This document shows positions 18,824 to 28,192 of a stretch of DNA of 64,000 nucleotides, in pieces (positions within the stretch are counted from its first letter, which is position 1; each line of letters begins with the position of its first letter). Source of the DNA: JBGTGG01 sp964398945 (GTDB taxonomy: Bacteria; Bacteroidota; Bacteroidia; Cytophagales; Cyclobacteriaceae); assembly GCA_964398945.1 (NCBI GenBank), contig CAYNOT010000008.1:124001-188000 (forward strand), in the 5' to 3' direction. The notes beneath the pieces are model-generated. The model had not been told where the DNA came from and did not search any database. It saw only the letters and a list, made by a program, of their open reading frames with translations. The position numbers and the translations under genes were made by a program.

Positions 18824-18972
18824 CAACAGTCGAAAAACAAATCGAGCAAAAGAATAAAATTCTTTTGGGACTTGAAAAGGTATATGAAAGACTAATCGAG
18901 TTTAAAAAACTAAAGAATACGGAACTTGTAATAATGAAGGATAATAAAATTGTAAAAATTAAACCAAAATAA
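18820..18972 (+). CDS. Small basic protein, likely partner of the zeta-like gene
   Basis: A 50-codon frame starts at an ATG that overlaps the stop of the zeta-like gene by four bases (ATGA), a sign of translational coupling. The product is helical and charged (MTTVEKQIEQKNKILLGLEK at the start), ending in a Lys-rich tail. In related loci a small protein accompanies the zeta-like ATPase. Whether it acts as an antitoxin cannot be told from sequence. With its partner truncated, it may be a leftover. Confidence 0.5.
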   Translation: MTTVEKQIEQKNKILLGLEKVYERLIEFKKLKNTELVIMKDNKIVKIKPK

Positions 18973-19032
18973 GTCGTTACCTCGGTATCCTCCGGTATCG
19001 ATTTGGTCGTTTATCCTTTTGAAATAGTTTAC

Positions 19033-21654
19033 TTATTTCAACCCCGCCAAGGTCTCCTTCAAAATCCTGATTTTCCCTTCTGCATCGCTTTGCTTTTTAC
19101 GCTCCACTTCAATCACTTGCGGAGGTGCGTTTTGGACAAACCGCTCGTTGCCTAACTTTTTAAGGATCGAATTCAGAAAGCCTTCATTGTAGGCTAATTC
19201 TTTTTCCAAATTCTCACGTTCTTTTTCAACATCAATCTGGTTTTCCATCGGAATGTAAAATTCCTGTGCCTTTACCAGAATAGTAATGGCATTGGCAGGA
19301 ACTTCAACTGTTTCTGAAAGCTGATTCAGGTTGCCAAGCTTCTGAATGATTCCAAAAAATGAAGTGGGGAGTTGACTTCCTTTTTTATAGAATAAATCCA
19401 GCGCCACTTTTGGTGATATACCTTTTCCGTTACGCACATTCCGCAATTCACTGATAACCCCAAAACCAATGGTTGCATCTTCAAGAATCTGAGCATTGTA
19501 TGCTGTTGGTGTTGGCCAGGATGAAACAATAATGCAATCTTTTTCGCCCCGATCACCAATGGCGTGGTATAATTCTTCTGTAATAAATGGCATGAACGGG
19601 TGCAATACTTTCAGCACCTTTTCAAAGAACCCAATAGCCGTTTGATGGGTAGCTTTTGAAATTGGTTTACCAAACTCCGGTTTGATCATCTCCAAATACC
19701 ATGCACAGTAATCATCCCAAATCAATTTGTAAGTAGATAACAACGCATCCGATATCCTGAATTTTGAATAGTGGTCATTGATTTCAACGAGTGCCTGATC
19801 GAAGCGCGCTTCAAACCATTGGCTGGCAATTTTTGATTCTGCTGCCTCGGGCTGATCAACAATTTCCAACCCATCCAATAACCGAAACGCATTCCAGATT
19901 TTGTTGGAGAAATTCCTTCCCTGCTCACAAAGTTTTTCATCAAAGGGCAAATCATTTCCCGCAGGTGAGCTAAAGAGCATTCCCGTGCGCACACCATCGG
20001 CTCCATACTTTTCAATCAGGTCCAATGGGTCAGGTGAGTTGCCCAGCGACTTCGACATTTTCCTTCCTTGTTTGTCGCGCACGATTCCCGTGAGGTACAC
20101 ATTTTTGAAAGGTTTCTCACCGCGGTATTCGTACCCGGCAATGATCATACGGGCTACCCAGAAAAATAAAATTTCCGGGGCTGTTACCAAATCATTGGTG
20201 GGGTAATAGTAATTGATGTCTTTGTTGTTGGGATCTTTCAACCCGTCAAAAACAGTAATCGGCCACAGCCAACTTGAGAACCACGTGTCCACCACATCCT
20301 CATCTTGGCGCAACGTTGGCGCTGAGTTGTTCGGATATTTTTCTTTATAAATTTCAAGTGCTTCCGCTTCTGTTTTGGCAACAACAAAATTGTCTTGTTC
20401 ATCATACCAGGCCGGGATGCGTTGTCCCCACCAGAGCTGACGCGAGATACACCAGTCGCGAACATTCTCCATCCAGTGGCGATAGGTATTTTTAAACTTC
20501 GGTGGAATGAGTTGAATGGTGTCGTTCATCACATTTTCCAAAGCAGGTTTGGTGATGACATCCATTTTCACAAACCACTGCAAGGATAAACGCGGTTCAA
20601 TAACAGCATCGGTACGTTCAGAAAAACCAACGTTGCTGCTATAGTCTTCTATTTTATCGAGGTTGCCGGCTTCCTCAAGAAGTTTTCCTATTTTCTTTCT
20701 GGCAATGAAACGATCTTCCCCCACCAAAATTTGTGCAAGGTCATTCAGTGTTCCATCTGCATTTAGAATATCAATTACTTCCAACTTGTGTTTCACGCCA
20801 AGTTCATAGTCATTCGGATCGTGCGCGGGCGTTACTTTCAAACAGCCGGTTCCAAAATCCATGGACACATATTCATCTTCAATGATGGGAATAGAACGAT
20901 TGATCAACGGGATGATCGCACGTTTTCCTTTCAGGTGTGTGAAGCGTTCATCATCAGGGTGGATACAGATTGCAGTATCCGCCATAATGGTTTCAGGGCG
21001 AACGGTTGCAACCGTTAAATATTCATCGGTACTTCCTTCAATTTTATATTTGATGTGGTACAGTTTCGATTGTACGTCTTTGTGGAACACTTCGTCATCA
21101 GAAAGCGCAGTTTTTCCAACAGGATCCCAGTTGACCATGCGCATGCCGCGATAGATATGTCCTTTTTTATAGAGGTCAATAAATACATCCGTTACTGCTT
21201 CCGACATATCGTCTTCCATCGTAAAACGGGTGCGGTCCCAATCGCAGGAAGCGCCCAGTTTTTTTAATTGCTCGAGGATAATACCGCCATACTTCTCTTT
21301 CCACTCCCAGGCATATTTCAGGAATTCTTCACGTGTCAGGTCGGATTTTTTTATTCCTTTTTCGCGCAACATCGCCACCACTTTGGCTTCCGTGGCAATA
21401 GAGGCGTGATCCGTTCCGGGAACCCAGCATGCTTCTTTTCCCTCCATGCGGGCTTTCCGCACCAACACATCCTGAATGGTATTGTTGAGCATGTGGCCCA
21501 TGTGCAATACCCCTGTTACGTTGGGCGGAGGAATGACAATGCAATACGGTTCTTTGTCAGGATTGGGCTCGGAATGGAAAAACTTCTGGTCCAGCCAATA
21601 TTGGTACCATTTGTCTTCTACTTCGGCTGGATTGTATTTGGTGGAAAGTGACAT
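19033..21654 (-). CDS. valS: Valyl-tRNA synthetase
   Basis: This 873-residue class I aminoacyl-tRNA synthetase charges tRNA-Val. The HIGH-type motif appears as PPNVTGVLHMGHML near residue 45, and the KMSKS motif as GRKMSKSLG near 537. The editing (CP1) domain lies between them, and the C-terminal coiled-coil arm (ENLEKELAYNEGFL and on) ends the protein. The length is usual for the family. The 3' end appears a second time at 18362-18425. The intact copy here is therefore either the original gene or one rebuilt by recombination. Confidence 0.96.
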   Translation of the reverse strand: MSLSTKYNPAEVEDKWYQYWLDQKFFHSEPNPDKEPYCIVIPPPNVTGVLHMGHMLNNTIQDVLVRKARMEGKEACWVPGTDHASIATEAKVVAMLREKGIKKSDLTREEFLKYAWEWKEKYGGIILEQLKKLGASCDWDRTRFTMEDDMSEAVTDVFIDLYKKGHIYRGMRMVNWDPVGKTALSDDEVFHKDVQSKLYHIKYKIEGSTDEYLTVATVRPETIMADTAICIHPDDERFTHLKGKRAIIPLINRSIPIIEDEYVSMDFGTGCLKVTPAHDPNDYELGVKHKLEVIDILNADGTLNDLAQILVGEDRFIARKKIGKLLEEAGNLDKIEDYSSNVGFSERTDAVIEPRLSLQWFVKMDVITKPALENVMNDTIQLIPPKFKNTYRHWMENVRDWCISRQLWWGQRIPAWYDEQDNFVVAKTEAEALEIYKEKYPNNSAPTLRQDEDVVDTWFSSWLWPITVFDGLKDPNNKDINYYYPTNDLVTAPEILFFWVARMIIAGYEYRGEKPFKNVYLTGIVRDKQGRKMSKSLGNSPDPLDLIEKYGADGVRTGMLFSSPAGNDLPFDEKLCEQGRNFSNKIWNAFRLLDGLEIVDQPEAAESKIASQWFEARFDQALVEINDHYSKFRISDALLSTYKLIWDDYCAWYLEMIKPEFGKPISKATHQTAIGFFEKVLKVLHPFMPFITEELYHAIGDRGEKDCIIVSSWPTPTAYNAQILEDATIGFGVISELRNVRNGKGISPKVALDLFYKKGSQLPTSFFGIIQKLGNLNQLSETVEVPANAITILVKAQEFYIPMENQIDVEKERENLEKELAYNEGFLNSILKKLGNERFVQNAPPQVIEVERKKQSDAEGKIRILKETLAGLK

Positions 21655-21810
21655 GTTTCGATTTTTCTAATCCGCAAAAATATAAAATATGGGCTTAAAA
21701 GTGGCATAGAATATTGATTGCAGTGCAAGGAGCGAGTAAATCAATACATCACCCAGCTACCCATGTTGCTTGAATTTTAGCCAGGGTATGATACGGATTA
21801 ACCCATTAAG

Positions 21811-24285
21811 TTAAAAAGGAAACCCGATTCCAATATTATAGATCACGGGTTCACGATTGGTTCCGTAGGGGGACCAGAATTTTACTTTGTTCAGCATAAA
21901 GCGATCCCCTTCATCACGTGCGGGGTCATAGACTTTTAGTCCGACATCAAACCGAAGAACCAGAAAGGAGAAATTGAAGCGTAATCCAAAACCAGTGCCC
22001 ACGCCTATCTCCGGTATAAAGCTTTCGAGACGAAACTGGCTGTTGCCATTGTCAATGATATTGTCCTGATCATCTTTTTTTATGAGCTTATTGAAAGTCC
22101 ACACATTGCCTGCATCGAGGAATACAGCACCGGAAATAAACCCAAAGAGCTTTTGGCGAAGTTCGATACTTCCTTCCAATAAAATATCAGCAGGTTTTTC
22201 AATGCTGTAATCAAATAATCCATTTCCCTGTGGGTTGTCGCTTATGTTTGGTTTGAAAGATCCAGGCCCCAACCTTCTCGGCCGCCAGGCGCGTACACTG
22301 TTGCTTCCACCTGCAAAGAACAATTTTTCATACGGCAAACTTTTATTTTCGGCATATCCATAACCAACTCCTGAATTAAAGTGGAACGCCAGCGTAGTGG
22401 TTTTGCTCAGCACTTTATTTTTTCGAATGTCCAGGGTAAGCCGGATGTATTTATAATATTGAAGCCCGGCATTGTTGATAAAAGTGGGATCGACAACATT
22501 CCAAATGCTTCCACCGGGTTCAATTTGCGCCCGTATCCACGTTGCGTTTTGATCAAATATCCCGAAATAGTTCTTGTTCCAGGTAATGCCAAAAATAACA
22601 CTGCTTACGAAAGAAGGATTGAAAGAATTGACCAAACTAAAATTTCCGTTGTTTCCCTGCTCAATCAATTCATCCTTGAAATCACTATCAAGGTAAAGCG
22701 TGTCGATCACGTTTAAGTTTAATAGTGTCAGTGAATATTGACGGGTACGTTTATTCTGCCAGGTATAAGTACCTGACACGGTTGTAATTCTTCTTCTATA
22801 TTCAGGGCGGTCGGAATAGGTAAAGCCCATCAATATTTTTGTTTTAGGGTTGTATTTTCCTAAGCGGTATTTTGTTTCTTCTTTTGTAGGGATCAATAAC
22901 TGTGGCCATGTGAGGGAAGCGTTGACACCTGCTTCTGTGCTTTGATAAACATTGGTGTTTTCAGTAAGGGAAGCCACCCCTTCATAACCGAAACGTGCAC
23001 TTATATCAAGCGTTTCAAGTCCTCTAAACAGGTTTCGTTTCCTAAACGTAGTATTGAAGAACGGCCCCGGATAGCCCTGGGTAACATTTACACCTGTTTC
23101 GTTGGTCCACTGGTATTGATCAAGGGCACTTGTATAGATATTGGCAATAAATTTACCCCCCGAGGTATCGTAGTTGATGTTTACAAATTTGAATGCTTCA
23201 ATGTTCGCGATTTGTCGTTGGGTATCAAATGTATTGGTGCGACTATAGTATTGATCGGGTTGCAAGAATACACGGTGTCCAAGTACCTCCAATTTATATT
23301 TCCGTGTATAGTAGAAGTAATCGACTTTATGAAGTTCCTCATGGTTTCGGCTTACCCCTACATATTTTTTGCCGGCATCAATTGTAAAACGAACCTCATC
23401 AATTTTAAACTTTTTATGCCCTTGTCCTTTTTCGGGATCATTGATCACCAGCATCAATGCTATGCTCTCCGGCTGATAGACTGTATCTGCGCGAAATTCT
23501 ACGTATTGGCGACTGAAATCAAAATAGCCATTGTCTTTTAACAGCAGGTCAATCCGGTCGCGTTCATTGCTTATTTTTTCTTCGTCATAGGCATCGCCAA
23601 TTTTTAACAGGCTTTTGCTTTTATGCTCTTGAAGTAGATTAAAAACAGCCGTATCAAGAACATTATAAAAAATGGTGTCAATTTTATATACCGGCCCCAG
23701 GTCTACGATATACGTAACACTCACTGTTTTTAGTACGGTATTGGTTTTCGATACAATTGTATTTCTGCGATACCCTTTAGACAGGAGGTAATAATGAAAC
23801 CGGTCTTTGGTTTCTTCAACTTTTGCACTATCATAAACAGCAACCGGTTCGCCCCATTGCATGGGAAGATTTCCGTTTTCGATCTTAAAATCTTGCTTTT
23901 CAAGTTTTTCGCGTAACCGGAATTGGAGGTTTGTAATTTTAGTGATATTGGATGAATCTACGCGGGCTATTTTCTTGTTGAACCTGGCCTGTATTTTTCC
24001 TTTTTTCCGCTGGTATTTTTCGGGATCAAAACGTTTTTCACCATAATTGTACAATCCCACCAATGGCGAAATCGGTAACCAAAGCATTCTACGGTTGGTT
24101 TCCTGGCTATACAGGTTGTTCAATTCATTTTTTGGGATATCTTTTTTTGAAACATCTTTGGCCGCTACAATGCGTTGGCGTAGCAAAAGCTTTTCATCAT
24201 TTTTGAGATACTGAACCCCTAAACATCCCGTGAGAAACGGGATAAGGCAGATGTAAAGAATATAATTAGTTTTGTTAATCCTCAA
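21811..24285 (-). CDS. Lipoprotein-type Omp85/TamA-like outer-membrane assembly protein (TamL)
   Basis: This protein of about 824 residues has an N-terminal lipoprotein signal (YILYICLIPFLTGC, lipobox Cys), POTRA-like repeats in the first 400 residues, and a C-terminal Omp85 beta barrel. The barrel carries the typical GGSNSVRAWRPRRLGPG element. In Bacteroidota such lipidated TamA homologues (TamL) insert barrel proteins into the outer membrane. The longest frame begins at a TTG at 24312, which would overlap the divergent methyltransferase gene. A TTG at 24285, preceded by AGAAGGA and giving a normal signal peptide, is the better start. No tamB-like gene is adjacent. Confidence 0.85.
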   Translation of the reverse strand: MRINKTNYILYICLIPFLTGCLGVQYLKNDEKLLLRQRIVAAKDVSKKDIPKNELNNLYSQETNRRMLWLPISPLVGLYNYGEKRFDPEKYQRKKGKIQARFNKKIARVDSSNITKITNLQFRLREKLEKQDFKIENGNLPMQWGEPVAVYDSAKVEETKDRFHYYLLSKGYRRNTIVSKTNTVLKTVSVTYIVDLGPVYKIDTIFYNVLDTAVFNLLQEHKSKSLLKIGDAYDEEKISNERDRIDLLLKDNGYFDFSRQYVEFRADTVYQPESIALMLVINDPEKGQGHKKFKIDEVRFTIDAGKKYVGVSRNHEELHKVDYFYYTRKYKLEVLGHRVFLQPDQYYSRTNTFDTQRQIANIEAFKFVNINYDTSGGKFIANIYTSALDQYQWTNETGVNVTQGYPGPFFNTTFRKRNLFRGLETLDISARFGYEGVASLTENTNVYQSTEAGVNASLTWPQLLIPTKEETKYRLGKYNPKTKILMGFTYSDRPEYRRRITTVSGTYTWQNKRTRQYSLTLLNLNVIDTLYLDSDFKDELIEQGNNGNFSLVNSFNPSFVSSVIFGITWNKNYFGIFDQNATWIRAQIEPGGSIWNVVDPTFINNAGLQYYKYIRLTLDIRKNKVLSKTTTLAFHFNSGVGYGYAENKSLPYEKLFFAGGSNSVRAWRPRRLGPGSFKPNISDNPQGNGLFDYSIEKPADILLEGSIELRQKLFGFISGAVFLDAGNVWTFNKLIKKDDQDNIIDNGNSQFRLESFIPEIGVGTGFGLRFNFSFLVLRFDVGLKVYDPARDEGDRFMLNKVKFWSPYGTNREPVIYNIGIGFPF

Positions 24286-24296
24286 GTCCTTCTGTA

Positions 24297-25040
24297 ATGA
24301 TCGCCAAAGCAAAAATCAAGTTCATCAAATCATTGCAAATAAAGAAATACCGCACTCAGGAACAATGCTTTATCGTTGAAGGGGCCAAAAGTATTTCAGA
24401 ATTAATTGAATCGGATTTTGTGGTACGAGAGGTTTATGGCACCAAAGCTTATTTGGATTCTTACGCCCATTTGCTGGGCAAGCAAAAAATTTACGTTGAT
24501 GAGGTCTCCGTTCACGATTTGCAATCGATGGGAAGTTTTAAAACCAACGAATCTGCCCTGGCAATCGCTGAAATGAAGGGCAACAACCAACCCACTCTGG
24601 CGGACACGGAGTATGGATTGGTACTTGATGATATTCGGGACCCCGGAAACTTCGGTACGATTATCCGTACAGCCGATTGGTATGGTATCTCCAAAATAAT
24701 TGCTTCCCCGGATTCAGTGGATGTGTACAATCCCAAAGTTATTGCTGCGTCAATGGGTTCGTTTACCCGAACCACTATTTTCTATACGGATTTGGTAAGG
24801 TATGTTTCGGACTATAAAGGAAATGTTTATGGTGCATTTCTGAACGGTGAAAATATTTATGCAACCCCCTTCGATAAAGGAGGGTTGCTTGTGATGGGAA
24901 ATGAATCCAATGGAATTTCAAAAGGGTTGCATTCGTTGATAACAAAGCGCATTACCATTCCCCGGATTGGTAGGGCAGAGTCGTTGAATGTGGCCACCGC
25001 CACTGCCATTATACTGGACAATGTGAGGAGGAAAGGATAG
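24297..25040 (+). CDS. TrmH/SpoU family RNA 2'-O-methyltransferase
   Basis: This 247-residue SPOUT enzyme transfers a methyl group from SAM to a ribose 2'-OH in rRNA or tRNA. The N-terminal substrate-binding part starts with KIKFIKSLQIKKYR and EQCFIVEGAKS. The SPOUT core has LDDIRDPGNFGTIIRTADW, then MGNESNGIS, then IPRIGRAESLNVATA, the three conserved motifs of the trefoil knot. It resembles the RlmB/TsnR type, but the target nucleotide cannot be read from the sequence. It is transcribed divergently from the TamL gene with only a dozen bases between starts. Confidence 0.88.
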   Translation: MIAKAKIKFIKSLQIKKYRTQEQCFIVEGAKSISELIESDFVVREVYGTKAYLDSYAHLLGKQKIYVDEVSVHDLQSMGSFKTNESALAIAEMKGNNQPTLADTEYGLVLDDIRDPGNFGTIIRTADWYGISKIIASPDSVDVYNPKVIAASMGSFTRTTIFYTDLVRYVSDYKGNVYGAFLNGENIYATPFDKGGLLVMGNESNGISKGLHSLITKRITIPRIGRAESLNVATATAIILDNVRRKG

Positions 25041-25069
25041 TTAGTGAGTTGTTGCTTAATTAGTGGGTT

Positions 25070-25852
25070 TCAAAAAATAGATTGACTCTTTTTTGCAGCT
25101 TCTTCACTGATTTTTTCTGCTTGCTCTTTGCCAAGGTAATTGTCAATCAAGTAATGCCCCAGATAGATTAGCGGTGTTAGCAGAATAGCGATACCAAACT
25201 TGTAGATGTAGTTGGTGATACCAATTGCAATAATCTGGTGATTGGTAAAAATTCCATAGAAGGCGATGAACAGCACAACAAAACTATCGACAAACTGGGA
25301 GACCAGTGTTGACCCCGTTGCGCGAAGCCATAGCATTTTGCTGCCCGTCATTCTCCTTAGTTTTTGAAACACATAGACATCTACGAGCTGGCCCACCAGA
25401 AACGCTATTAATGAGCCCACGATTATACGTAACCCTTGTCCGAAGATTGTATTGTACGCATGTTCAATATCGAAGTCGTTTCCTTTGGGGTCTTTCCCAT
25501 ACGCATTTAACCAGAAGTCGGCAGGGGAAAGGAGCATGGTCAGGAAGATAACGGCAAATGCATACGCGATTAACCCGGCTGTGAAATAACTTATTTTCCT
25601 GACACCTGGCTTGCCAAAATATTCATTGATCAAATCGGTTGTAACAAAAACAATGGGCCAAATGATTGCACCTGCTGTCAGATTGAAATCCATAGTAAAG
25701 CCAAGGATGTTCAGTTGGGCGGGCTGGAAACCAAAAGTCCCTTCGGCAGAGAATATTTTAACGCCAATCATTTCCGCCAGTAAGGCATTGGTAATGAATA
25801 TCCCGGAAAGGATAATGAATAGATTGTTTTTCTTACGGCTTTCTGTGGTCAA
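25070..25852 (-). CDS. Queuosine precursor transporter (YhhQ/VUT family)
   Basis: This 260-residue membrane protein of the YhhQ (DUF165, vitamin uptake-like) family imports queuosine precursors such as preQ0 or preQ1. It has about six hydrophobic segments. Typical family stretches include IIWPIVFVTTDLINEYFGK and QFVDSFVVLFIAFYGIF. The charged C-terminal tail is cytoplasmic. It lies 15 bases downstream of rnz on the same strand and may share its transcript. Both relate to tRNA maturation, though the link may be chance. Confidence 0.88.
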   Translation of the reverse strand: MTTESRKKNNLFIILSGIFITNALLAEMIGVKIFSAEGTFGFQPAQLNILGFTMDFNLTAGAIIWPIVFVTTDLINEYFGKPGVRKISYFTAGLIAYAFAVIFLTMLLSPADFWLNAYGKDPKGNDFDIEHAYNTIFGQGLRIIVGSLIAFLVGQLVDVYVFQKLRRMTGSKMLWLRATGSTLVSQFVDSFVVLFIAFYGIFTNHQIIAIGITNYIYKFGIAILLTPLIYLGHYLIDNYLGKEQAEKISEEAAKKSQSIF

Positions 25853-25867
25853 TCCTAAAATTTTATA

Positions 25868-26785
25868 TTATTCTTTAACCGAAAATGTCAGTCCTTCATG
25901 AGCAAGATAAGCATCTTTAAATATATTTTTTGCTTCTTCGAGCAGGGGATTAAGGTCTTTGTAGCGCGCAGAGAAATGGCCAATCAACAATTTTCCAACG
26001 TTGGCTTTTCGGGCAATCATTGCAGCTTGCTCTGCCGTTGCGTGATGTGTCTCGATAGCTTTTAAAGCATCTTCATTCATAAAGGTTGCTTCGTGGTAAA
26101 GGATGTCCACACCTTCAATGTGTTTTACTATAGCTTCCTGATAAGCAGTGTCCGAGCAGTAGGCATAACTTCGCGAGCGTTTGGGGTCAAGCGTTAAGGA
26201 CTTATTTGTGTAGCGAACGGTCCCATTTCCATCCAGAATATCTTTGCCTTCTTTCAACTCAATAATTTCCTGAAAGGACAGGTTTTCAGGTAACGTTTCT
26301 TTATTGATTTTTCGCGGCTTTTGTTTCTCTTTAAATAAAAACCCTGAACACATTATTCTGTGGACAAGTGGAATGGAGGTAATGATTATCTTTTCATCTT
26401 CAAATAAAATTTCCGTTTCATTTGCTTTCATGCAATGAAAGATGATTTTAAAACTCAATGCTGAATCGGCATACTTCAAATGTTGCAGGATGATTTCATC
26501 CAACCCTTTATGACTGTATAAATGCAAGTCGGCTGTTCGTTTGTGGAGGTGCATCGAAAATAACAACCCCATCAAACCCAGATAATGGTCGCCATGCAAA
26601 TGGCTGATAAAAATGTGGTTGAGCCGTGCGCGGCTAATCTGATACCGCATCAGCTGGATTTGTGCCCCTTCGCCACAATCCACCAGGAACTGTCGGTTCT
26701 GTATTTCAACAAATTGAGCAGACGGATGTCTTCCATAGGCCGGAAGGGCTCCGTTTGATCCCAGTATGGTTATTTTAAAAGGCAT
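25868..26785 (-). CDS. rnz: Ribonuclease Z (tRNA 3' endonuclease)
   Basis: This 305-residue metallo-beta-lactamase-fold enzyme removes 3' trailers from pre-tRNAs. The zinc-binding HLHGDH motif lies in FISHLHGDHYLGL near residue 60. Further ligands are in YCSDTAY, and in the LLIGHFSARYKD and HHATAEQA stretches. The length suits the short RNase Z form. It is followed by the queuosine transporter and separated from the upstream STAS gene by a terminator. Confidence 0.93.
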   Translation of the reverse strand: MPFKITILGSNGALPAYGRHPSAQFVEIQNRQFLVDCGEGAQIQLMRYQISRARLNHIFISHLHGDHYLGLMGLLFSMHLHKRTADLHLYSHKGLDEIILQHLKYADSALSFKIIFHCMKANETEILFEDEKIIITSIPLVHRIMCSGFLFKEKQKPRKINKETLPENLSFQEIIELKEGKDILDGNGTVRYTNKSLTLDPKRSRSYAYCSDTAYQEAIVKHIEGVDILYHEATFMNEDALKAIETHHATAEQAAMIARKANVGKLLIGHFSARYKDLNPLLEEAKNIFKDAYLAHEGLTFSVKE

Positions 26786-26792
26786 ATCGAAA

Positions 26793-26826
26793 TAAAAAAA
26801 AAGACCAAAACCCGAAGGTCCTGGTC
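26793..26826 (-). terminator. UUCG-loop terminator after the STAS gene
   Basis: On the minus strand a 10-pair stem (including two G-U pairs) closes on a TTCG tetraloop at 26803-26826 and is followed by nine Ts. It ends the transcript containing purC and the STAS protein before rnz. Confidence 0.8.
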
Positions 26827-26849
26827 AAATTTAAATGGGTTGATGTTTA

Positions 26850-27230
26850 TTAATTTTCGTCAGAACTCTTCAGGTCTTTTTCGATTTCATGCATGAACAC
26901 GGCATCGATCGCCTCTTCCACTTTTGGTAAAATGGTCAGCACACTATCGAGTTGTGATATTTTTATAAGTTTTAAGGTGTGGTCAGAAAGGCTCGTCAAA
27001 ACAAAAATCCCGCCTTCTTCCTGTAGGATACGATTGCCGACCAGCAATGCACTTAACCCGGATGAGTCGGTATATTTTACTTCCGATAAATCGAGAATGA
27101 TATTACCGGCACCTTCTGCATGCAAGGTAATCAACTCCGACTTGAGGGATGGGGCAACACTGCTGTCTAATTTCTCTTCGTGTAAACGAACCAAACAGTA
27201 CTTCTCTTGCTTATCGATTGTATACTTCAT
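26850..27230 (-). CDS. STAS-domain anti-anti-sigma-like protein
   Basis: This 126-residue protein is almost entirely one STAS domain. It contains LDLSEVKYTDSSGLSALLVG, where the Ser in DSSG is the position phosphorylated in SpoIIAA-type antagonists. The short acidic C-terminal tail (EIEKDLKSSDEN) is extra. Such proteins bind anti-sigma or regulatory kinases and switch with phosphorylation. No kinase or phosphatase partner is adjacent. It lies 26 bases downstream of purC on the same strand. Confidence 0.85.
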   Translation of the reverse strand: MKYTIDKQEKYCLVRLHEEKLDSSVAPSLKSELITLHAEGAGNIILDLSEVKYTDSSGLSALLVGNRILQEEGGIFVLTSLSDHTLKLIKISQLDSVLTILPKVEEAIDAVFMHEIEKDLKSSDEN

Positions 27231-27256
27231 GTCTTAAATTTGGGCTTAAAGGTACT

Positions 27257-28192
27257 TCATTTTATTGAATTAATAATGCTTTCTTCAATTCGTTCAAGGA
27301 TGTTTGTATCGTCAATATTTTGGAGCGGTTCGCCCCGGACTTGTTGATACAGCTCTTTATAGCGTTCTGAAATGGAGGCCACTACAGCATCGGTCATTTC
27401 GGGGACTTGCTGCCCCTCCTTTCCCTGAAAACCATTTTCAATCAGCCATTGCCGCACAAATTCTTTTGAAAGTTGTTTTTGTGCTTCACCTTTTTGCTGA
27501 CGATCTGTGTAGCCTTCTTTATAAAAATACCGGCTGGAGTCTGGTGTGTGTACTTCGTCTATTAAATAAATCGTGCCGTTGTTTTCACCAAATTCGTACT
27601 TCGTATCGACTAAGATCAAACCACGTTCGGCAGCCATCTCCGTTCCTTTCGCAAACAAGGCGAGCGTATATTTTTCCAGGATGCCATAATCCTTTTCTGA
27701 AACGATACCGCGGCTTAAAATTTCCTCACGGGAAATATCCTCATCATGGCCAACCGATGCTTTTGTGGTAGGCGTGATGATGGGGGTGGGAAGTTTATCA
27801 TTTTCTTTCAATCCTTCTGGTAAAGGCACACCACATACCGACCGCTTCCCGCTTTTATATTCACGCCACGCATGGCCGGCCAGGTAGCCGCGCACCACCA
27901 TTTCAACAGCAAAGGGTTTACATTGATAACCGATAGTTACATTGGGATCGGGTGTTGCCACCACCCAGTTGGGAACAATTGATTTGGTTTGTTCAAGGTT
28001 GTAGGCTGCAATTTGATTGAGGATGCGGCCTTTATCCGGAATAGCCCTTGGCAACACCACATCGAAGGCGGAAATCCTATCCGTGGCCACAAGTGCCATC
28101 AGGTTCCCAAAATAATATACGTCCCTTACTTTACCTCTGTAAAAACCGGTTTGGTTCGGGAAGTTGAAATGTGTTTCTTTAATTGCCTTCAT
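27257..28192 (-). CDS. purC: Phosphoribosylaminoimidazole-succinocarboxamide synthase (SAICAR synthase)
   Basis: This 311-residue enzyme joins CAIR and aspartate using ATP in purine synthesis. Family motifs include YRGKVRDVYYFG near the N-terminus, ATDRISAFDVVLPRAIPDKG, VVRGYLAGHAWREY, and LVDTKYEFG with LIDEVHTPDSSRY near the end. The length is that of the long bacterial/eukaryote-like form. Its start overlaps the stop of the upstream MORN-repeat gene by 14 bases. purL at the right end of the window belongs to the same pathway but is not linked. Confidence 0.95.
   Translation of the reverse strand: MKAIKETHFNFPNQTGFYRGKVRDVYYFGNLMALVATDRISAFDVVLPRAIPDKGRILNQIAAYNLEQTKSIVPNWVVATPDPNVTIGYQCKPFAVEMVVRGYLAGHAWREYKSGKRSVCGVPLPEGLKENDKLPTPIITPTTKASVGHDEDISREEILSRGIVSEKDYGILEKYTLALFAKGTEMAAERGLILVDTKYEFGENNGTIYLIDEVHTPDSSRYFYKEGYTDRQQKGEAQKQLSKEFVRQWLIENGFQGKEGQQVPEMTDAVVASISERYKELYQQVRGEPLQNIDDTNILERIEESIINSIK

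Noticed and set aside
24286..24312. Overlap of the TamL gene with the divergent RNA methyltransferase gene
   Set aside because: It depends on a TTG start at 24312. A TTG at 24285 gives a standard lipoprotein signal and removes the overlap.
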